Of a stretch of 24,952 bases of DNA, positions 1 through 9,474 are shown piece after piece. This stretch comes from Deltaproteobacteria bacterium (GTDB taxonomy: Bacteria > Desulfobacterota > Dissulfuribacteria > Dissulfuribacterales > QOAL01), in NCBI GenBank assembly GCA_026996955.1, contig JALWJV010000070.1:1-24952 (forward strand), given 5' to 3'. The translations under genes and the position numbers were made by a program. Numbering within the stretch: the first letter of the stretch is position 1; the number at the start of each line of letters is the position of its first letter. The notes under the pieces are model-generated. The model was not told where the DNA came from, did not search any database, and was given only the letters and a program-made list of their open reading frames with translations.

Positions 1-33
1 TTAGAAAATAGGCCTGGGCAACAGCTTTATTAA
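1..33 (+). CDS. 3' end of an upstream gene, possibly nuoC (partial)
   Basis: Only frame 1 is open into the window on the plus strand; it reads LENRPGQQLY and stops at TAA (31-33). The other two plus frames stop within the first 11 bases, so any gene running in from the left must end here. By operon logic the gene before nuoD would be nuoC (the 30-kDa subunit of the peripheral arm), but ten codons cannot prove this. The stop codon lies inside a hairpin (arms at 13-18 and 48-53). Confidence 0.3.
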   Translation, partial: LENRPGQQLY

Positions 34-299
34 AACTGTGTTGTACTCCCAGGTGACATATTTTGGCTGTCTTATGCAGCCGTGCAGCAACTTTAAATCA
101 GGTTCTGTGCAGTAGAACAGGTGATGTGGGCATTCCTGAAGCCTCGACGCCTCAGGTGCATCGTACATAACCCATAGATTGCTTCTACTTATGAGGTGCC
201 AGGCATATACCACTGAATATTTATGGTAATACGCCTGAAACACTTGGGCCTGCCGCAGGTCCAAAAATTGTAGGCCTTAAATTGTAGGGAGGAAACATA
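34..299 (+). other. Gene-free, hairpin-rich spacer in front of nuoD
   Basis: This 266-bp stretch has no plus-strand gene and is far longer than most other gaps in the operon (2-17 bp in four of seven). It holds a series of inverted repeats: CCTGGG/CCCAGG (13-18, 48-53, with CAACAG/CTGTGTTG inside), GGCTG/CAGCC (65-69, 77-81), GTTCT/AGAAC (102-106, 114-118), CCTGA/TCAGG (135-139, 152-156), a long imperfect stem CAGGC..TACCA/TGGTA..GCCTG (200-237) and CCTGC/GCAGG (249-259). A short direct repeat, AAATTGTAGG, lies just before the nuoD ribosome binding site. It could be a structured leader, a processing region or the remains of an inserted repeat. I see no U-run that would make any of these an intrinsic terminator. 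Confidence 0.4.
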
Positions 300-1439
300 G
301 TGGATTTTGATCCGGTATGCCAGATAGACAAAGACCCTGATGATCTGGTCACTATTAATATAGGGCCAACACACCCGGCCATGCACGGTACATTGAGGGT
401 TATTGCCAAGACCGATGGTGAAACCATTGTCAGTGCCGAGCCTGAAATCGGGTACCTGCACAGGGGTGTGGAAAAGCTGGGAGAAAACTTCACCTACCAT
501 CAGTTTATTCCTCTGACCGACAGAATGAACTACTGCTCCGCCATTGCCAGCAATGTGGCATATGAGATGGCAGTAGAAAAGCTCCTTGGTATTGAGGCGC
601 CAAAGAAGGCGCAGCTTATTCGTACTATAATGATGGAGCTTGCCCGTATCGCTGACCACCAGGTCCTGGTGGGTATCCTCGGTGTTGACCTTGGAGCTCT
701 TACTCCTTTCTTCTATCTCATCATTCAGCGTGAAGAGATCTACGACATCTTTGAGTGGTATAACGGCGCCCGTCTCACCAACACCTTTGGAAGGATAGGC
801 GGCGTTAATGCAGACCTACCTGACAAGTTCCACGAGAAGTGGCCCACACTCAGAGACACCATCAGGAAGGCAAACGACGAAACCGACAAGCTGCTCACCA
901 AAAACCGTATCTGGATAGACAGGTCCGTGGGGGTTAATGCATTCTCAGCAGAGGATGCGCTGAACTGGGGGTTCACAGGCCCGTGTCTCAGGGCATGCGG
1001 AGTAAAGAGGGATCTTCGCAAGGATGAGCCCTACATGCTCTACGACCAGATGGATTTTGACATCCCGGTTGGCAAGAACGGTGACGTATTTGATCGCTAC
1101 ATGATTCGTATGCTTGAAATGGAGGAATCCATAAAGATTATAGACCAGGCATACGTCATGTATCAGGAGATGCCTGAAGATGCGCCGCTCATGGCAAAGG
1201 TCCCCAAGATCATCAGGCCTCCGGAAGGTGAAATCTACAACGCAATAGAGACACCCAATGGTGAGCTTGGGTTCTGGATAAGAAGTGATGGCAGTGACAA
1301 GCCGTACAGAATCAAGATCAGGCCACCGTGTTACATGGTATATCAGGCATTTGGTGAGCTGGTTAAGGGGGATATGATCTCCGATACCATCGCCTGTCTC
1401 AGTAGTCTTAATATCATTGCAGGCGAGCTTGACCGTTAG
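300..1439 (+). CDS. nuoD: NADH-quinone oxidoreductase subunit D (49-kDa subunit)
   Basis: NuoD is part of the peripheral arm of complex I and, with NuoH, builds the quinone-reduction site near the N2 cluster. The 379-residue protein shows the family signature GPTHPAMHGTLRV. His29 and Tyr78 align with the quinone-contacting His38 and Tyr87 of Thermus Nqo4 (the spacing offset is the same for both). The run EIGYLHRGVEK and the C-terminus GELDR are typical and show it is full length. The start is GTG at 300, preceded by AGGGAGGA at about 286-293; there is no upstream in-frame alternative. NuoC is not fused to it, unlike in E. coli. The next gene is nuoH, not nuoE/F/G, and the stop codon overlaps the nuoH ribosome binding site. 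Confidence 0.97.
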   Translation: MDFDPVCQIDKDPDDLVTINIGPTHPAMHGTLRVIAKTDGETIVSAEPEIGYLHRGVEKLGENFTYHQFIPLTDRMNYCSAIASNVAYEMAVEKLLGIEAPKKAQLIRTIMMELARIADHQVLVGILGVDLGALTPFFYLIIQREEIYDIFEWYNGARLTNTFGRIGGVNADLPDKFHEKWPTLRDTIRKANDETDKLLTKNRIWIDRSVGVNAFSAEDALNWGFTGPCLRACGVKRDLRKDEPYMLYDQMDFDIPVGKNGDVFDRYMIRMLEMEESIKIIDQAYVMYQEMPEDAPLMAKVPKIIRPPEGEIYNAIETPNGELGFWIRSDGSDKPYRIKIRPPCYMVYQAFGELVKGDMISDTIACLSSLNIIAGELDR

Positions 1440-1450
1440 GAGGCTGCTCC

Positions 1451-2491
1451 ATGGAAGACTGGATAATTGATCTTATAAAAGTTGTATTCATCTGGGTCTG
1501 GTGTCTGCTCATTGCAGTAGTCATGACATGGGTAGAGCGCAGGGCTTCGGCCATGATGCAGGACAGGCTCGGTCCCAACAGGGCAGGGCCATTCGGTTTG
1601 CTCCAGCCCCTTGCAGACGGTATCAAGCTCTTTACAAAGGAAGAGATTATACCGGAAAAGGCAAAGAAAATCCTCTACATCCTGGGTCCGGCACTCTTTG
1701 CCATACCTGCCTTTTCAGCCTATGCGGTTGTGCCCTTCGGCGACAAGATCGTAATCGGGGGCAAGGAGATAATCCTGCAGGTATCGGATGTAAATATCGG
1801 TTTTCTTTATGTCCTTGCAGTAGGCTCCATGGGCGTTTACGGCATGGTTGTCGGTGGCTGGGCGTCAAATAACAAGTACTCCATTCTGGGTGGTCTTAGG
1901 TCCACAGCCCAGCTCATCTCCTACGAAGTGCCAATGGGGCTTGCGCTGCTTGCGGTGGTGCTCCTTTACGGAACCTTTTCCATGAGGGAGATGGTGCTTG
2001 CACAGCAGGGAACATTCCTGGGATTTCTGCCCAACTGGGGCATATTCAAGCAGCCCCTTGGCTTCCTGATGTTTATTGTGGCAGCCTATGCCGAGGCAGC
2101 CAGGGTGCCCTTTGACCTTCCTGAGGCAGAGTCGGAACTTGTAAACGGTTACCACACGGAATACGGCTCCATGCGCCTGGGTCTCTACCTCTTCGGTGAG
2201 TATGTAAACCTCGGGACCCTGTCAGGAATAATGGTAAGCATATACTTTGGTGGCTGGCAACTTCCCTATATTGACATGAGTGCCTTTCTCGGCCCGGTTT
2301 CCTATGGAATTGCCTCATTCCTGGTGTTCTTCCTGAAACAGGCGTTCTTCCTGTTCCTGTTCGTGTGGGTGCGCTGGACAGTTCCACGTTTCAGGTATGA
2401 CCAGCTCATGGGACTGGGGTGGAAATCACTTATTCCACTGTGTCTTGTTAACTTCTTCATTACAGCACTGCTTGTACAGCTGACAGTGTAG
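1451..2491 (+). CDS. nuoH: NADH-quinone oxidoreductase subunit H (ND1-like membrane subunit)
   Basis: NuoH is the membrane subunit that docks the peripheral arm and lines the quinone chamber and the start of the proton path. The protein has 346 residues, a normal length. It shows the strongly conserved loop RRASAMMQDRLGPNRAG (about residues 30-46) and the acidic motif EAARVPFDLPEAESELV (215-231), followed by NGYHTEYG. Hydrophobic segments run through the whole protein, in line with the eight helices of the family. ATG at 1451 is preceded by TAGGAGG (1437-1443), which includes the nuoD stop codon, so nuoD and nuoH are tightly coupled. In a standard operon nuoG would precede this gene; it does not here. 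Confidence 0.97.
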   Translation: MEDWIIDLIKVVFIWVWCLLIAVVMTWVERRASAMMQDRLGPNRAGPFGLLQPLADGIKLFTKEEIIPEKAKKILYILGPALFAIPAFSAYAVVPFGDKIVIGGKEIILQVSDVNIGFLYVLAVGSMGVYGMVVGGWASNNKYSILGGLRSTAQLISYEVPMGLALLAVVLLYGTFSMREMVLAQQGTFLGFLPNWGIFKQPLGFLMFIVAAYAEAARVPFDLPEAESELVNGYHTEYGSMRLGLYLFGEYVNLGTLSGIMVSIYFGGWQLPYIDMSAFLGPVSYGIASFLVFFLKQAFFLFLFVWVRWTVPRFRYDQLMGLGWKSLIPLCLVNFFITALLVQLTV

Positions 2492-2504
2492 GTGGAGCAG
2501 AATC

Positions 2505-3194
2505 ATGCCCAAACCGGTAGTTAAAAAAGAATATCCACTTTCTGTTAGGATCTATCTCTGGGAGATAATAAAGGGGCTGGGAATTACCTGGAGACACTTT
2601 GTAAAGAATATCAGGTATTCCTTCCGCAAAGGTCCTCATACCGTTCCTACAACATGGCAGTATCCTGAAGACCGGAGGCCAATATCTCCAAACTTCAGGG
2701 GGGCACACATGCTCCAGCTCAACGAAAAGGGACAGGAGCTATGTGTGGGCTGCGGTATGTGCGCAAAGGCGTGTCCTGCCAAGTGCATAACAGTCAAGAG
2801 GGGTAAGCCAGCTGATGGCGAAGAGGACAGGTATGCCGGCAAGACAATGTGTGAGGAGTTCACCATTGATATGCTCCGCTGCATATTCTGCGGCTTCTGT
2901 GAAGAGGCCTGTCCCAAGAACGCTATAGTGCTCGGCCAGGGACACGAGCTAGCTGAGTACACCATGGAGGCCTGTATTTACGACAAGGCAAAGCTCATAG
3001 CAAACTTTGAGGAGGCAAAGGCAGCAGGCAAACTGAAGCCAAAGCCGAAGAAGGTGCCTGTTGAGGCCCCGCCCAAGGCCGAGGCAAAGAAACCTGCCGC
3101 AAAGCCGGCAGCCAAGGCCGCCCCTAAAGCCGACAAAGCCAAACCTGCTGAAAAGGCAGACGCAAAGAAAGAGGGCGAGGACTCCAAGGAATAG
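2505..3194 (+). CDS. nuoI: NADH-quinone oxidoreductase subunit I (2x[4Fe-4S] protein) with a basic C-terminal tail
   Basis: NuoI carries clusters N6a and N6b, which pass electrons to N2 at the quinone site. Two ferredoxin motifs are plain: CVGCGMCAKACP (Cys80, 83, 86, 90) and CIFCGFCEEACP (Cys126, 129, 132, 136). The N-terminal part, with an amphipathic stretch at about 12-40, matches the family. The core ends near residue 170. Beyond it lies a tail (about 175-229) made almost wholly of Lys, Ala, Pro and Glu, with about 17 lysines, ending in an acidic GEDSKE. That makes the protein 229 residues, against roughly 160-190 for many NuoI. The tail is low complexity and looks disordered. The gene starts 13 bp after nuoH, with a GGTGGAG-type ribosome binding site. 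Confidence 0.96.
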   Translation: MPKPVVKKEYPLSVRIYLWEIIKGLGITWRHFVKNIRYSFRKGPHTVPTTWQYPEDRRPISPNFRGAHMLQLNEKGQELCVGCGMCAKACPAKCITVKRGKPADGEEDRYAGKTMCEEFTIDMLRCIFCGFCEEACPKNAIVLGQGHELAEYTMEACIYDKAKLIANFEEAKAAGKLKPKPKKVPVEAPPKAEAKKPAAKPAAKAAPKADKAKPAEKADAKKEGEDSKE

Positions 3195-3316
3195 TACTTG
3201 AAACATAAAGGGCATTACATTGCCGCAGGCCAGGAACTCCTGAGCAGGCCAATGCGGGATGTTCAATATACAGAACGAATGAACACTTTCACGAATCAGG
3301 GGGAGCAGGTGATATA

Positions 3317-3811
3317 ATGGATTTGTACTTCATTACCTTTGCAGTGATGGCTGTTGGTGCAGGAATCTTCACCATTTCAGCCAGGGAAGCACTGGCAAGC
3401 GCCTTGGGGCTGCTGACAGTCTTTGTGGCGTGCGCGGCACTCTATCTCCATCTCCACGCACCGCTGATAGCGATTTTCCAGATTTCCATCTATGCCGGAG
3501 CGATTCTAGTCCTGGTCGTCTTTGTTATCATGCTGCTCATGTCCCCGGACGACAGGCTGGAGGTGATTCAGGAAAATATGTCGTACCGAATAATGGGTGT
3601 GTTTCTTGTTGCTGCCATGATCGGCCTGGTAGTAAAGGCCCTGAAGGATGTCAAGGAACACGGTGCTGTATCTCTGCCGGACGGCTTTGGATCACCTGGT
3701 CAGATCGGAGAGTTTTTCTTCAGGGATTACTTACTTCATTTTGAGGTGGCATCTGTGCTGCTCCTGGTAGCACTGATAGCTGCAATATACCTTGGCAAAA
3801 AGAAGCTGTAA
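3317..3811 (+). CDS. nuoJ: NADH-quinone oxidoreductase subunit J (ND6-like)
   Basis: A small membrane subunit of complex I next to NuoK and NuoH. The 164-residue protein is hydrophobic throughout. The conserved third-helix motif ISIYAGAILVLVVFVIMLLM lies at about 57-75, with Tyr59 at the position of the E. coli residue tied to coupling. ATG at 3317 is preceded by AGGTGAT (3307-3313) and by a further purine-rich stretch GGGGGAG. A 122-bp gap separates it from nuoI, with no open frame of note. The stop is 12 bp before nuoK. Confidence 0.95.
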   Translation: MDLYFITFAVMAVGAGIFTISAREALASALGLLTVFVACAALYLHLHAPLIAIFQISIYAGAILVLVVFVIMLLMSPDDRLEVIQENMSYRIMGVFLVAAMIGLVVKALKDVKEHGAVSLPDGFGSPGQIGEFFFRDYLLHFEVASVLLLVALIAAIYLGKKKL

Positions 3812-3823
3812 GGGAGTGGACTG

Positions 3824-4126
3824 ATGGCAACACTCAACTATTACATAGTACTGGCATCCATCCTTTTCGGGCTGGGGGCAATTGGCTTTCTTACCAGGCG
3901 TAATGCGCTGATACTGTTCATGTCAGTTGAACTCATGCTCAACTCGGTGAACCTGATGCTTGTTGCCTTTTCCCAATTCAGGGCTGAGATGGCAGGCCAG
4001 GTTATGGTCCTGTTCATATATGCCGTAGCTGCTGCAGAGGTGGCAGTAGGGCTTGCGATTCTCATCGTCCTGTTCAGGCATGTGAAATCAGTCAATATTA
4101 ACAAGTTCAACGTCTTAAAATGGTAG
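3824..4126 (+). CDS. nuoK: NADH-quinone oxidoreductase subunit K (ND4L-like)
   Basis: A three-helix membrane subunit in the proton path of complex I. At 100 residues it has the usual length. The two buried glutamates needed for coupling in E. coli are present at the same positions: Glu36 in FMSVELMLNSVN and Glu72 in AVAAAEVAVGLAI. ATG at 3824 is preceded by AAGGGAGTGG, which overlaps the end of nuoJ. nuoL follows after 17 bp. Confidence 0.97.
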   Translation: MATLNYYIVLASILFGLGAIGFLTRRNALILFMSVELMLNSVNLMLVAFSQFRAEMAGQVMVLFIYAVAAAEVAVGLAILIVLFRHVKSVNINKFNVLKW

Positions 4127-4143
4127 GGGCTTAAGGATCTGAC

Positions 4144-6126
4144 ATGGAAAACTATATATTTCTCATACCACTTTTTCCGCTGGTCGGCTTCCTCATAAAT
4201 GGTCTGTTGGGCCAGAGGATTGGAAAGGGAGGCGTCTTTTTCACCGCATGTTCCGCCATTGGATTTGCCTTTGTTGTAGCTCTGTTTGCCGTAGTGGAGC
4301 TGGTCGGCAGGCCCGTTGAGGAGAGACAGCTTATCCAGGTGCTGTGGCACTGGATCGCTGTGGGGGACGTGCATGTTGAGCTTGGCTTCATGATTGACCA
4401 GCTTTCAGCAGTGATGATCCTGATTGTAACAGGCATCAGCTTCCTTATCCATATATACAGCGTTGGATACATGCATGACGATCCTTCCTACTGGCGTTAC
4501 TTTGCCTACCTGAACATGTTCGTGTTCTTCATGTGCCTGCTGGTACTTGGCAAGAACTACCTGGTCATGTTCGTAGGCTGGGAAGGCGTTGGGCTTGCAT
4601 CATACCTGCTTATCGGTTTCTGGTACGAGGGGGATGCAAATGCAGATGCCGGCAAGAAGGCATTCATTGTAAACAGGATCGGTGACTTCGGTTTTGTGCT
4701 GGGCATGTTTGTCATGTTCATAACCTTCGGCTCTCTGGACTACAATGAGGTCTTCCACAAGGCACACGAGATGTTCCATGAGGGTGCAATAACAATCAAT
4801 GCCCCGGTAATGATTGCCATGTGCCTGCTGCTGTTTGTTGGTGCAACAGGTAAGTCAGCACAGATTCCACTCTATGTCTGGCTGCCTGACGCCATGGCAG
4901 GTCCCACACCTGTTTCCGCACTGATCCACGCTGCCACAATGGTAACCGCAGGTGTTTATATGGTGGCAAGGTCAAACATCCTTTACACGCTTGCTCCCAC
5001 TGCGCTGCTGGTTGTCTCACTCATTGCAGTTGCAACTGCGCTGATGGCAGCTACCATCGGTATTCTCCAGAATGACATCAAGAAGGTCCTGGCATACTCA
5101 ACCGTGAGCCAGCTTGGCTATATGTTTGTGGGTGTAGGGGTTACTGCATACTGGGCTGGTATCTTTCACCTTATGACACACGCCTTCTTCAAGGCATGTC
5201 TGTTCCTCTGCTCAGGTTCTGTTATTCACGCAATGAGCGGTGATCAGGACATGAGGCACATGGGCGGACTGGCCAAGAAGATGCCCATCACATATATCAC
5301 CATGCTTATTGCAACTCTTGCCATAGCCGGTATCCCGCCCTTTGCAGCCTTCTTCTCAAAGGACGAGATACTCTGGAAGGCGTTTACCTTCCCGTACTAT
5401 CCGGTTATGGGCAAGATTATCTGGTTCGTTGGAACTCTTGCTGCCGGTATAACTGCATTCTACATGTTCAGGCTGATATTCATGACCTTCCACGGTGAGT
5501 TCCGCGGCACAGAAGAGCAGGCACATCATGTGCACGAGTCTCCTGTGACCATGACCTTCCCGCTTATAGTGCTTGCCTTCCTGTCACTTACAGGCGGTTG
5601 GCTGGGCATACCTCACCTCATAGGACAGCACCTTGGTCATGTGCCCAATATCCTTGAAACATTCCTTGAGCCAGTGTTTGAGCACTCCCAGGCCATCGTG
5701 AGTCACGCAGTGGTTATTCCTGAATATTCACATGGTGTTGAGTGGACACTCATGGGCAGCTCGGTTCTGGTGGGCGTAATCGGTATCTGCCTTGCCTACT
5801 TCATATACATGGCTCATGCAAAGGATCTTCCTGCCAAACTGGCAGAGCAGTACAAGCTCCATTACGACCTCATATACAACAAATACTATGTTGATGAGAT
5901 CTACTATGTAATGATTGTACTTCCCATTTATCACTTCTCAGTATTCCTGTGGAAGGTAATCGATGCATTCTTCATAGACGGAATCGGTGTCAACGGCCCC
6001 GGCTGGCTGGTCAAGAGGTCTTCTGCAGGGCTCAGGCATATACAGAACGGCTACATGCAGACCTATGGTGCCTACATGTGCCTTGGAGCCGTGGTCATAC
6101 TCTGGTTTTTCCTTGGCGCTCATTAA
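4144..6126 (+). CDS. nuoL: NADH-quinone oxidoreductase subunit L (antiporter-like proton pump)
   Basis: NuoL is the distal antiporter-like subunit, with a long C-terminal lateral helix. The 660-residue protein shows Glu147 in FVGWEGVGLASYLLIGFW, Lys237 in GATGKSAQIPLYVWLPDAM and His262 in SALIHAATMVTAGVYM; these correspond to the conserved residues of the pump. SKDEILWK follows further on. The C-terminal part keeps a hydrophobic end after a long amphipathic stretch, as expected for the lateral helix. ATG at 4144 follows nuoK by 17 bp. A 139-bp spacer, longer than elsewhere in the operon core, separates it from nuoM. Confidence 0.97.
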   Translation: MENYIFLIPLFPLVGFLINGLLGQRIGKGGVFFTACSAIGFAFVVALFAVVELVGRPVEERQLIQVLWHWIAVGDVHVELGFMIDQLSAVMILIVTGISFLIHIYSVGYMHDDPSYWRYFAYLNMFVFFMCLLVLGKNYLVMFVGWEGVGLASYLLIGFWYEGDANADAGKKAFIVNRIGDFGFVLGMFVMFITFGSLDYNEVFHKAHEMFHEGAITINAPVMIAMCLLLFVGATGKSAQIPLYVWLPDAMAGPTPVSALIHAATMVTAGVYMVARSNILYTLAPTALLVVSLIAVATALMAATIGILQNDIKKVLAYSTVSQLGYMFVGVGVTAYWAGIFHLMTHAFFKACLFLCSGSVIHAMSGDQDMRHMGGLAKKMPITYITMLIATLAIAGIPPFAAFFSKDEILWKAFTFPYYPVMGKIIWFVGTLAAGITAFYMFRLIFMTFHGEFRGTEEQAHHVHESPVTMTFPLIVLAFLSLTGGWLGIPHLIGQHLGHVPNILETFLEPVFEHSQAIVSHAVVIPEYSHGVEWTLMGSSVLVGVIGICLAYFIYMAHAKDLPAKLAEQYKLHYDLIYNKYYVDEIYYVMIVLPIYHFSVFLWKVIDAFFIDGIGVNGPGWLVKRSSAGLRHIQNGYMQTYGAYMCLGAVVILWFFLGAH

Positions 6127-6265
6127 GTGCGCCAGGGGTTGGGACGGGATGTGTTTCTCACCAACAATGTGCAAGTCCTGATGCAGCATCAGGGTTTATA
6201 TAAAAGAAACGATAGGGACGGTGAACAGGCCGGTAATTCAGACTAAGGAAACTTAAGGGTTTATT
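6127..6265 (+). other. nuoL-nuoM spacer with a hairpin
   Basis: No gene is seen in this 139-bp gap. It contains a near-perfect palindrome, CCTGATGC-A-GCATCAGG (6177-6193), followed by GTTTATATAAAAG. There is no U-run, so it is not a classical terminator; an mRNA-stabilising or processing hairpin that separates nuoL from nuoM levels is possible. The nuoM ribosome binding site (TTAAGGGTT) lies at the right end. Confidence 0.4.
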
Positions 6266-7837
<1,572 letters not shown>

Positions 7838-7839
7838 TC

Positions 7840-9378
7840 ATGAGCAACCTTGGATTTTCCTTCAGCCTGGCTCAGTTATGGCAAGTTTGCGGTGGTCAGA
7901 TCCTGCTGATTATTGCAGGCCTGGCGCTGATAATCGCGGACATACTACTATTGGGAAGGGACAAGTCTTCCAGGACTGGAATCATCGGCTGGATTACTAT
8001 TGGTTCACTGGTTGCCATAGTGCTTCACGTGATGTTCCGTCAGTGGAATGTGGAGCAGACCGGAATTGGGGGCATTTTTTCAGCAGACAGGTTTACCACC
8101 TTTCTCTGCGCAGTTGTCATCATGTCAGGTATTCTGGCAGCGCTTATGAGCCTGGGCTATCTGAAAAATAACAAGCTGCCCCATTCTGAGTACTTTATTC
8201 TGCTTATATTTGCCGTATATGGCACGGTGGCGTTCATCCAGTCGGTTGACCTGCTGATGATGTTCATTACCCTGGAGATAATGTCCATTGCGGTATATGC
8301 CTTGGCAGCATTCATCAAGGCCTGTCGGCAGTCCCAGGAGGGGGCATTCAAGTACTTCATGCTGGGCAGTTTCGGGTCTGCATTTTTCCTGTTCGGCATG
8401 GCGCTGCTGTACGGTTTTACAGGGACAGTAAATCTCAGCCAGATTGCAAAGGCCATCTCAGTCGGCGGGCTTTTCCATCAACCAGCCATCCTGCTTGCTC
8501 TCGCAATGCTCATGATAGGCCTGTTTTTCAAGATGGCAATGGTGCCTTTCCACATGTGGACACCGGATGTCTATGAAGGCAGCCCCTCTGTAGTCACCGG
8601 CTTCATGGCCACAGCAGTCAAGGCAGCCGCCTTTGGTGTGTTTATAAAGGTACTGTTCGTAGCTTTCAGCCCGCTGTTAAGCACTCAGTCAGGCTTTAGC
8701 GCCACAGCCAGCCTTGTTGGTCTTGAGGCATACTGGAAGCCTGTTGTGTGGTGGGCAGCGCTTTTGACCATGTTCATTGGTAACCTGCTTGCAGTATCGC
8801 AGAAAAACGTAAAGAGGATGCTTGCATACTCATCTGTTGCCCATGCAGGGTACATGGCACTTGGTATCCTTGCCGCAAATGCAGAGGGCAGGGCAGGAAT
8901 TCTGTTTTACCTCTTCTCCTATACACTGATGAATCTTGGCGCCTTTGGCGTTCTCTATATCATAGACGGTGTTGAGCGTGGTGCACAGACACTTGGCGAT
9001 TACAAGGGAATAGGATTTAAGTATCCTGGGCTTGCCTTTCTTATGTCGCTGTTCCTTGTAGCAATGGCAGGTTTGCCGCCGACTGCAGACTTTATTGCCA
9101 AGTTCTACGTCTTTTCAGCGGCAATCAAAGAGGGGTACATGCTTCTGGCTGCTCTTGGTATCATGACCAGTGTGTTTGGCCTTTACTACTATCTCCGCGT
9201 TATATGGATGATGTATATGGAAGAGCCTGAGCGGGATGTCAGGGCTGGAACACTTACAGCCCCCACACTTGTTGCAATAGTGGTTGCAGCCATTGGCGTG
9301 ATTTATCTGGGCATCTTGCCTGAGGGACTTGCAACCATTGCAAGTGCTGCACAGGCAGGTCTTGCAGTAGTATTTTAA
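7840..9378 (+). CDS. nuoN: NADH-quinone oxidoreductase subunit N (antiporter-like proton pump)
   Basis: NuoN is the antiporter-like subunit nearest NuoK. The 512-residue protein is hydrophobic with about 14 helices expected for the family. Key residues are Glu146 in FITLEIMSIAVYALA, Lys231 in LFFKMAMVPFHMWTPDVYEGSP and Lys261 in TAVKAAAFG. ATG at 7840 lies 2 bp after the nuoM stop. It is the last gene of the operon; an intrinsic terminator follows 27 bp after its stop codon. Confidence 0.97.
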   Translation: MSNLGFSFSLAQLWQVCGGQILLIIAGLALIIADILLLGRDKSSRTGIIGWITIGSLVAIVLHVMFRQWNVEQTGIGGIFSADRFTTFLCAVVIMSGILAALMSLGYLKNNKLPHSEYFILLIFAVYGTVAFIQSVDLLMMFITLEIMSIAVYALAAFIKACRQSQEGAFKYFMLGSFGSAFFLFGMALLYGFTGTVNLSQIAKAISVGGLFHQPAILLALAMLMIGLFFKMAMVPFHMWTPDVYEGSPSVVTGFMATAVKAAAFGVFIKVLFVAFSPLLSTQSGFSATASLVGLEAYWKPVVWWAALLTMFIGNLLAVSQKNVKRMLAYSSVAHAGYMALGILAANAEGRAGILFYLFSYTLMNLGAFGVLYIIDGVERGAQTLGDYKGIGFKYPGLAFLMSLFLVAMAGLPPTADFIAKFYVFSAAIKEGYMLLAALGIMTSVFGLYYYLRVIWMMYMEEPERDVRAGTLTAPTLVAIVVAAIGVIYLGILPEGLATIASAAQAGLAVVF

Positions 9379-9405
9379 GACGTTTTACAATTGCGATAAC
9401 TTGAC

Positions 9406-9436
9406 GCCCGGCTGCCTTAGGTAACCGGGCTTTTTT
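9406..9436 (+). terminator. Intrinsic terminator of the nuo operon
   Basis: Stem GCCCGG (9406-9411) pairs with CCGGGC (9425-9430), with a further GCC/GGT pairing inside the loop, and is followed at once by TTTTTT (9431-9436). It lies just after the nuoN stop and before the convergent radical SAM gene, as expected for the end of the nuo transcript. Confidence 0.88.
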
Positions 9437-9448
9437 ATTCCGTATAAT

Positions 9449-9466
9449 ATGGTTGTTTCCAACCAT
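9449..9466 (-). terminator. Hairpin downstream of the radical SAM gene
   Basis: ATGGTTG and CAACCAT form a perfect 7-bp stem with a TTTC loop, starting 9 bp beyond the stop codon of the minus-strand gene. There is no clear U-run on that strand, so it may be a weak terminator or a 3'-end-protecting hairpin. Confidence 0.35.
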
Positions 9467-9474
9467 CACTGCCC

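Noticed and set aside
1..264. Minus-strand open frame of 87 codons across the spacer before nuoD
   Set aside because: It would need a TTG start with no ribosome binding site, its composition is odd (many His, Tyr, Trp, Cys) and it lies antisense inside an operon.
3841..4374. Minus-strand open frame of 177 codons over nuoK and the start of nuoL
   Set aside because: It lies opposite two unmistakable nuo genes and has no recognisable features.
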